From Magnetovibrio sp. (GTDB lineage Bacteria; Pseudomonadota; Alphaproteobacteria; Rhodospirillales_A; JABHCV01), in NCBI GenBank assembly GCA_002717285.1, contig PBDF01000010.1:5365-38929 (forward strand): DNA of 33,565 nt, read 5' to 3'. Shown here piece by piece: positions 28,536 to 33,565 of the stretch. The notes under the pieces were generated by a model. It searched no databases. It worked only from the letters and a program-made list of their open reading frames with translations, and had not been told where the DNA came from. The stretch's first letter is position 1, and each line of letters opens with the position of its first letter. The position numbers and the translations under genes were made by a program.

Positions 28536-28673
28536 GTTGAGATCAGGGCATGTAAAAAAATAGGCGCAAGTTTTAATGAAATGTATGCTTTTCATTTCCA
28601 GTAAAAGTTGGTGGAAATTCTATTTATTGAGTTGATTATTAGAACATATTTTTTTTAAATTATTTCTCATAAA

Positions 28674-29264
28674 CTAATTAAACATATCAAGCTGAGCTGA
28701 TTTTTCTTCATCAAAACTGAGACAATAGCCCTCGTGGGGCAACAAGGTTTTGGCAACAGTCTCAAAAGGGGCTTGTACATTAAGCCATTTGCTCTCATTT
28801 TCTGGCAACAGAACCAATGGCATTCTTTTGTGGATATGCGCAATTGGAGCAACTGCTTCACAAGTTATGATAGTGAAGTGAGTGTCACTAGCTAGTCCCG
28901 CAAATGTGAATGGTAATGCATAATCCATTGAAATTCGATTTTTAAGTTTTTTACAACCAGTTTTTCGCCATTCAAACCATGCTGTTGCAGGAACTAAACA
29001 TCGTCGGTTTAATATTTTTTGAAAAGTTGGTTTCTGAGCAACAGTTTCGACACGTGCATTGATGATGGGCCGTGCATTTTTCCCTTCTGCCCAAGGTTGC
29101 GGTATGCCCCAAGTTAGCAGGTGTGCTTTTTTTTCCATATCAAAAACCGGAGCCAAATCTGTTGGGAGTTTTATTTTCTTACCAGGTATTTTTGTAGGGC
29201 TCTGATGGTTGAAACGACCCCCAAACTCCTTGACATCTTCAATGCTTTCAAAGCTTGAACACAT
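28674..29264 (-). CDS. SRAP-domain (YedK/HMCES-type) abasic-site DNA protein
   Basis: SRAP proteins form a thiazolidine cross-link with abasic sites in single-stranded DNA, shielding them. It has 196 residues. Cys2 (MCSSF) is the catalytic residue that is exposed after methionine removal. NARVET, the RRCLVPATAWFEW motif and AHIHKRMPLVL follow in the order known for the family; the His-x-Arg-Met-Pro (HKRMP) segment supplies the histidine. The AAGG eight bases before ATG 29264 supports the start. It is not linked to SOS genes here; its neighbours are unrelated. The 298-base gap downstream of the Sel1 gene and upstream of this one shows only AT-rich sequence with a small TAGAT/ATCTA hairpin (29531-29546). 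Confidence 0.9.
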   Translation of the reverse strand: MCSSFESIEDVKEFGGRFNHQSPTKIPGKKIKLPTDLAPVFDMEKKAHLLTWGIPQPWAEGKNARPIINARVETVAQKPTFQKILNRRCLVPATAWFEWRKTGCKKLKNRISMDYALPFTFAGLASDTHFTIITCEAVAPIAHIHKRMPLVLLPENESKWLNVQAPFETVAKTLLPHEGYCLSFDEEKSAQLDMFN

Positions 29265-29562
29265 AATTCTAACCTTGCATTATGAGCAGTTATAAAGTGA
29301 GTTTCAGTAGGGCCTAATGGAGCAGAATTTAGATTTCAAGCTCTCAAATATCAAAAAATAGTTAATATTATATGCAATTTATTGTTGATTGGCTCTACTT
29401 TCAATATTTATCTCAGGTTAAATTAAATAAACTTAATTGCCCAAACCAAATTGATTTTTATCAGATTTTATTTTTTGAAACCAAAAAAGAAAAATAGTTT
29501 ATATTGCACGGCTGAATCAAACAATAATCCTAGATTTTATGATCTACTAACTTTCCTTTAAA

Positions 29563-30738
29563 TCAACACCCTTTATATTTTTTGTTTGTGCACTCTTGTT
29601 TTAATTTTTTAGCCCTGAAAATATCTGATTTAGTCATTTTTTTTTCTATAATGTCCAAGTTTTTAAGAGCAGTAGCACTTCCCGCTGAAGATGAAATGCT
29701 CCACCACATGTGTGCATAGGCATTATCTTTTTTGACTGCATCTCCATTGTAATACATCAAGCCTAAGTTGACTTGAGCTGGTGCATAACCTTGTTCAGCT
29801 GCATTGAGATACCATTTGAGGGCTTCTTGTTTATCTTGCAAAACACCCGACCCTTTTTCATACATGGTGCCCAGGTTATTTTGAGCTTTTGCCAATCCTT
29901 GTTCGGCAGCTTTACGATACCATTTTACAGCTTCCTTTTTACCTTGATTAACACCCATACCTTTTTCCTGTTTGTACATGTAGCCAAGATCTTTTCTATG
30001 TCTATAAATTAATCCCAAACTGTACTGGGCTAACGCTAGACCAGACTCTGCTGACTTAAGGTGCCATTTTAACGCCTCTTTATAGTTTTTGTCGACGCCG
30101 TTACCATTTTTGTACATTAAGCCCAGGCTAAGCTGAGCAGATGCGTGCCCCTGCTCCGCAGCCTTACGATACCAGATTGCTGCTTTTTTTTGATCTTGCT
30201 TGATGCCTTTTCCGTTTTGGTACACTTTGCCCAAATTAAATTGTGCACCTGCATGCATTTGGTCTGCTGCTTTTTGATACCATTTTATTGCTTCTAAATA
30301 GTTTTGCGTGACTCCGTCCCCCTTATAGTGCATTAGACCTAATCTAACCTGTGCATTTGGGTTTCCCTGTTCAGCGGACTTACGATACCATTTCGCTGCT
30401 TCTATTAAATCTTGTTCAACACCCTTGCCTTTGTCGTACATACTACCCAGTTTATTCTGTGCGTTTGCATGTCCTTGCTCTGCCGCTCGGCTATACCACC
30501 GTTTTGCTTTTTTGTAATTTTTTTTAGTGCCTTTGCCGAAATCATACATTAATCCCAGGTTCATCTGTGCATTTGCATGCCCCTGTTCTGCAAGATCTTG
30601 CCAAATGCGCCGAGCAGAAACAAAATCTTTTGCGTCGTATGCTTCCAACCCTTTTGCAAAGTTTGCTGCATGACTTTCCCCACCACACAAAACAAACAAG
30701 CTCATTATTATAATCAATTTTGAAGGTATATTTTCCAT
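29563..30738 (-). CDS. Secreted Sel1-repeat protein
   Basis: A 391-residue protein with a signal peptide (KLIIIMSLFVLCGGESHA, cleavage near residue 24) followed by eight or nine Sel1-type tetratricopeptide-like units of about 36 residues, each near AEQGHANAQxxLGLMYxxGKG...A(L/K)WYRKA. Such solenoids bind other proteins; some act in signalling, polysaccharide export or host interaction, and no partner can be read here. Unit six is irregular: LGLIYRHRKD is followed by another LGYMYKQEKG, a fused partial repeat. The ninth unit is divergent (SSAGSATALKNLD), and the end is cysteine- and lysine-rich (KQECTNKKYKGC). No strong Shine-Dalgarno is seen. It is divergent from the methyltransferase gene. 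Confidence 0.88.
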   Translation of the reverse strand: MENIPSKLIIIMSLFVLCGGESHAANFAKGLEAYDAKDFVSARRIWQDLAEQGHANAQMNLGLMYDFGKGTKKNYKKAKRWYSRAAEQGHANAQNKLGSMYDKGKGVEQDLIEAAKWYRKSAEQGNPNAQVRLGLMHYKGDGVTQNYLEAIKWYQKAADQMHAGAQFNLGKVYQNGKGIKQDQKKAAIWYRKAAEQGHASAQLSLGLMYKNGNGVDKNYKEALKWHLKSAESGLALAQYSLGLIYRHRKDLGYMYKQEKGMGVNQGKKEAVKWYRKAAEQGLAKAQNNLGTMYEKGSGVLQDKQEALKWYLNAAEQGYAPAQVNLGLMYYNGDAVKKDNAYAHMWWSISSSAGSATALKNLDIIEKKMTKSDIFRAKKLKQECTNKKYKGC

Positions 30739-31154
30739 TTAACCAATTAATTGCGCAGTTATTACTGGTCTGTAACTTTTAAGAATTTTATGTTGTTCCA
30801 CCAATTTACCTTTCCACACTTTAGGTTGGATAATTGATTGCTTTTTTCTTTTACTCATCAACAGCATAATTAGAGAAAACTTTACAGCAAATGCAAGGCC
30901 ACAACTAATTATCCTAACATTTCCATCTTAAAGCTTTGCACTAGAGGTTACAATATGCTGATAGATAGGCTATTAGTAGCTGTTTAAGAGATAATTAAAT
31001 AGATTTTGAGTTTTTCATAGGAGGCTGACAGAGGTTAGCTAACTGTTTTGGTAAGCATAACTCTCATATTGCATAATGCAAATATTAGGCCTCGGGCCAG
31101 TATAAATACTCTCTAAATTTTTTCAATTTTCTGAGGAAAAATATTAAACTTATT
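30739..31154. promoter_or_regulatory. 416-base divergent intergenic region with clustered dyads
   Basis: No gene was found between the Sel1-repeat gene and the methyltransferase gene. In the half nearer the methyltransferase there are three dyads: GTTAGCTAAC (31034-31043), TTGCAT-A-ATGCAA (31069-31081) and GGCC-TCG-GGCC (31088-31098). A TATAAA (31101-31106) could be the -10 of the methyltransferase promoter, with the second dyad where a -35 would be. An AGGAGG at 31019 is not followed by a start codon. Confidence 0.35.
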
Positions 31155-31982
31155 ATGACTGAAACTGTTGAGAAGGCCGAGGCTTATTACAACAGCAATG
31201 AGGCTGACAACTTTTACCAAATAGTTTGGGGGGGAGAAGACATCCATATCGGCCTTTATTTCAATGAGGCGGATACCATTGCGGATGCAAGCCGACGTAC
31301 TGTAGAACAAATGGCAACACGATTGGTTGATTGTAAAGAAGCCACACGTGTTCTCGATATAGGTTCAGGCTATGGCGGTTCAGCTCGTTACCTAGCTGGC
31401 CGATTTGGTTGCCAAGTAACTTGCCTTAACCTTAGTGAAAAACAGAACAACTTGAATCGGAGATTGACTAAGAACGCTGGACTTTCAGACAAAATACGTG
31501 TCGTCTACGGTGATTTTGAAAATATACTTGAGCCTGATGAGACTTATCAAATTGTCTGGGCGCAAGACGCAATCTTGCATAGTGGAAATAGAAAAAGAGT
31601 GCTTGATGAGGTGTGTCGTGTGCTGATACCGGGTGGGCAATTTATTTTTACTGATCCCATGCAAACAGATGATTGTCCAAATGGTGTTTTGCAACCGATC
31701 CTTGACCGTATTCAGCTTTCAAGTTTGGCTTCCCCGATTTTTTACAAAACTGAGTTAAACTCTCGGGGTTTCAAAGAGGCTGAAATTTTGCTTCTTACCG
31801 ATCATTTGCGTAAACATTATTGGCATGTAAGAGAGGTATTGAAATTTCGCTATCATGAAGTAGTGAAGTTTTCGGGACAGAAATATGTTGATAATATGAT
31901 CAAGGGATTACAATACTGGATCGATGGGGCCGATCGAGGTTATCTTGCTTGGGGCATTATGGATTATCGTTTCAGCCCTTAG
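31155..31982 (+). CDS. SAM-dependent methyltransferase, probably sarcosine/dimethylglycine N-methyltransferase type
   Basis: A 275-residue class I methyltransferase. The N-terminal YYNSNEADNFYQIVWGGEDI and HIGLY resemble sarcosine/dimethylglycine methyltransferases that make glycine betaine from sarcosine using S-adenosylmethionine. The SAM-binding motif is VLDIGSGYGGSARYLA (glycine-rich loop about residues 68-75), with LNLSEKQN after the second strand. Later motifs include WAQDAILHS and the C-terminal helix-rich part. No glycine methyltransferase or betaine transport gene lies in the window, so the pathway is unproven. Alternative: another small-molecule N-methyltransferase. ATG 31155 follows GAGGAAA by about 12 bases. 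It is convergent with the esterase gene downstream. Confidence 0.7.
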   Translation: MTETVEKAEAYYNSNEADNFYQIVWGGEDIHIGLYFNEADTIADASRRTVEQMATRLVDCKEATRVLDIGSGYGGSARYLAGRFGCQVTCLNLSEKQNNLNRRLTKNAGLSDKIRVVYGDFENILEPDETYQIVWAQDAILHSGNRKRVLDEVCRVLIPGGQFIFTDPMQTDDCPNGVLQPILDRIQLSSLASPIFYKTELNSRGFKEAEILLLTDHLRKHYWHVREVLKFRYHEVVKFSGQKYVDNMIKGLQYWIDGADRGYLAWGIMDYRFSP

Positions 31983-32071
31983 CGCATGTGTCGAGGTGTT
32001 GTTTTGTGAGAAAATACCAGATGCCTTGACTAAACCTATGTTGTGAAACGTTTCCTCAAAAAAGAGATATT

Positions 32072-33166
32072 CTACATCTTGATTACGTCGTGTTTGGCTC
32101 TATTGTCGGTTGAATTTGTTTTCTCCCATGCCATTTGCAGAGCTTTACTAGCATAAACCATAGCATCATTACCCTGATGAACAATTCCTGCCATATTTAA
32201 GAAAGCATGAGCCATATTGCTGTACTGCAAATATTCTGACTTAACACCTGAGGCCAAAAGACGCAAATGGTAGTCATAAGCTTCATCACGCAGAGGATCA
32301 AATCCAGCGGTAATAATCAAGGCTGGTGGCTGATTGGAGAGATCAATTTGCTCACTCGGTGACAGTCTTACATCCCTCCTCTGCGCCTCAAAATCCTCAG
32401 TATACTGCTTCAAGAACCAGTCTATTCTCTCACGCGTTAAAAATAGCCCATTTTTAAAAAGACTGTGTGAACGGCTTGATAGGCGCCCGTCGAGTGCGGG
32501 GTAAAAAAGTAATTGGAATATTGGACCATTGTCCTGAGGTATTTGCTGGCAAAGCACTGCTGAGAGGTTCCCTCCCGAGGAGTCCCCGCCTACTGCAATG
32601 CGGGCTGGGTCAGCATTAAACTCTTCAGCGTGATCTCTCAGCCACTTGAATGCAGCAAGACTGTCATTTACTGCAGCTGGGAATTTATTTTCAGGCGCTA
32701 GAGCATAATCTACAGAGATAACTATACCTCCCGAATAAACTGCCAAACGGCGGCAAATTGGGTCGTGGGTTTCAAGGTTGCCTTGTACCCAGCCACCACC
32801 ATGAAAATATAAAAGAGCTGGGGAAGCTTTCGTACTTTGCTCAGAGGGGCAATAGACACGCACGGGTATAGGATGATTTGGCCCTGGGATTGTACGATCA
32901 TAAATGTCGTTTAGAGGAATCTTGGATGCACCAAATAGTCTTGCAAAATGATTTAACTGTTTTCGGCTTTGTTCGGGGGTCAGCTGGTCAATTGGTATTG
33001 TGCGAGCGCTATCGACAAATTTACACAGTAGTTGAATTTTTGCATTAAGAATTAGTCCATCTTTTTTGACTCGTCGGCCCAAATACCAAACAGCTGAAAC
33101 CCATGCAGGCATTTTAAGAACAAGTAATTTTATTAACGTTAATAAATATGTCATATTAGGATCCAT
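32072..33166 (-). CDS. HSL-type (hormone-sensitive lipase family) esterase
   Basis: A 364-residue alpha/beta hydrolase of the HSL group. The oxyanion motif HGGGW is at residues 122-126. The nucleophile is Ser196 in GGDSSGGNL, the acid is Asp290 in AGFDPLRDE, and the base is His320 in MAHAFLNM, so the triad is complete. The N-terminal 60 residues include a hydrophobic stretch (LLTLIKLLVLKMPAWVSAVWYLG) that could anchor it to the membrane or form the cap domain; no signal cleavage site is obvious. Such enzymes hydrolyse short or medium acyl esters. ATG 33166 is used; no clear Shine-Dalgarno lies before it, and ATG 33154 is an alternative. Confidence 0.87.
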   Translation of the reverse strand: MDPNMTYLLTLIKLLVLKMPAWVSAVWYLGRRVKKDGLILNAKIQLLCKFVDSARTIPIDQLTPEQSRKQLNHFARLFGASKIPLNDIYDRTIPGPNHPIPVRVYCPSEQSTKASPALLYFHGGGWVQGNLETHDPICRRLAVYSGGIVISVDYALAPENKFPAAVNDSLAAFKWLRDHAEEFNADPARIAVGGDSSGGNLSAVLCQQIPQDNGPIFQLLFYPALDGRLSSRSHSLFKNGLFLTRERIDWFLKQYTEDFEAQRRDVRLSPSEQIDLSNQPPALIITAGFDPLRDEAYDYHLRLLASGVKSEYLQYSNMAHAFLNMAGIVHQGNDAMVYASKALQMAWEKTNSTDNRAKHDVIKM

Positions 33167-33379
33167 TATCAGGTTTTTTATTTATTTTTGTCGACTATAA
33201 ACTTGGTGGGTATAAAAAAAATTTAACTTTATCAACTGCTTGAGTGTTTCTGACCTTGTGTGAAGGGCTGGAATGTGGTTTTCTGCGCACTAATTTGATA
33301 TAGTGATTAAGATAATTTAGCTCTTTCAACTTTTTTCTTTAACACTTGTGACAAATTCCAAGGTAAATATCAGATCATC

Positions 33380-33565
33380 ATGTGGCGTTTAGTGACAATT
33401 CTGGCCGTTATCCTCACTTGTGCTAATGTTTCTTTTAATGAAACTGAGGCAGGTCAGTTATATGATATGTCTGCCATATTAGCCCAGCCCCACCCGTTTG
33501 ATAAAAAAACAACCAATAATCAAATTCTAAGCCCTATGACTTCAGAGGATCAGGGAAATGTTCTG
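33380..33565 (+). CDS. N-terminus of an unidentified exported protein (partial)
   Basis: An open frame from ATG 33380 runs off the right edge (62 codons, no stop). It begins MWRLVTILAVILTCANVSF, a short positive start and hydrophobic core like a signal peptide; LTC may be a weak lipobox. The rest (ETEAGQLYDMSAILAQPHPF...) matches nothing I recognise. AAGG lies about 16 bases before the ATG, which is far. The start and even the gene are provisional because only the N-terminus is visible. The 213 bases before it and after the divergent esterase gene show only AT-rich sequence. Confidence 0.45.
   Translation, partial: MWRLVTILAVILTCANVSFNETEAGQLYDMSAILAQPHPFDKKTTNNQILSPMTSEDQGNVL

Noticed and set aside
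31019..31024. AGGAGG as a ribosome-binding site for a small gene
   Set aside because: No start codon with an open frame follows at a suitable distance on the plus strand.

Overview
The window is about 33.6 kb of AT-rich chromosomal DNA (roughly 40% G+C by eye) from an alphaproteobacterium. Three things support this. There is a circularly permuted (two-piece type) tmRNA gene with an ANDN...AVAA tag next to an alphaproteobacterial-type SspB. There is a small ribbon-helix-helix protein of a kind I know mainly from this class. The gene order (fumarase/sspB, thyA-folA, hflK-hflC-DUF2065-degP, serB/miaA, ilvI-ilvH-ilvC-leuA, then mreBCD-mrdA-rodA) is also typical of it. No insertion sequences, integrases, CRISPR arrays, tRNAs or rRNAs were seen, so this is core chromosome rather than an island. 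Low G+C and a possible betaine methyltransferase fit a free-living, perhaps marine, bacterium, but I cannot name the genus.

Layout. 1-1466: end of glcE and complete glcF (glycolate oxidase). 1689-5282: a large AsmA-family envelope protein. 5279-8889, minus strand: ssrA (tmRNA), sspB, class I fumarase, an alpha/beta hydrolase and a ribbon-helix-helix protein, in that transcription order. 8978-10290, plus: thyA-folA, overlapping by one base. 10453-11571, minus: mrp/apbC. 11850-15591, plus: hflK, hflC, a DUF2065 protein and the periplasmic protease degP. 15821-16717, minus: serB, divergent by only 10 bases from miaA (16728-17684, plus). 17814-22811, plus: ilvI, ilvH, ilvC and leuA for branched-chain amino acids. 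22907-28535, plus: mreB, mreC, mreD, mrdA and rodA, the rod-shape elongation machinery. 28674-33565: a looser region with a SRAP-domain protein, a Sel1-repeat secreted protein, a sarcosine/dimethylglycine-type methyltransferase, an HSL-type esterase and the start of an unidentified exported protein.

How the genes work together. ssrA tags polypeptides on stalled ribosomes, and SspB delivers tagged proteins to ClpXP. Placing the tag RNA directly upstream of its adaptor joins the two steps of one quality-control pathway. HflK/HflC (FtsH modulators), DUF2065 and DegP form a second, membrane and periplasm protein-quality block. ThyA and FolA are coupled through folate, because thymidylate synthase makes dihydrofolate and FolA reduces it. 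IlvI/IlvH, IlvC and LeuA take pyruvate to 2-isopropylmalate. MreBCD, PBP2 and RodA form the elongasome.

Most noteworthy: the permuted tmRNA with a shortened tag and its linkage to sspB; a palindromic Shine-Dalgarno sequence that appears to serve serB and miaA on opposite strands with equal 5-base spacing; a hairpin that contains the mreB stop codon before mreC; and a cluster of dyads upstream of the methyltransferase. I found no convincing entirely new multi-gene system here.
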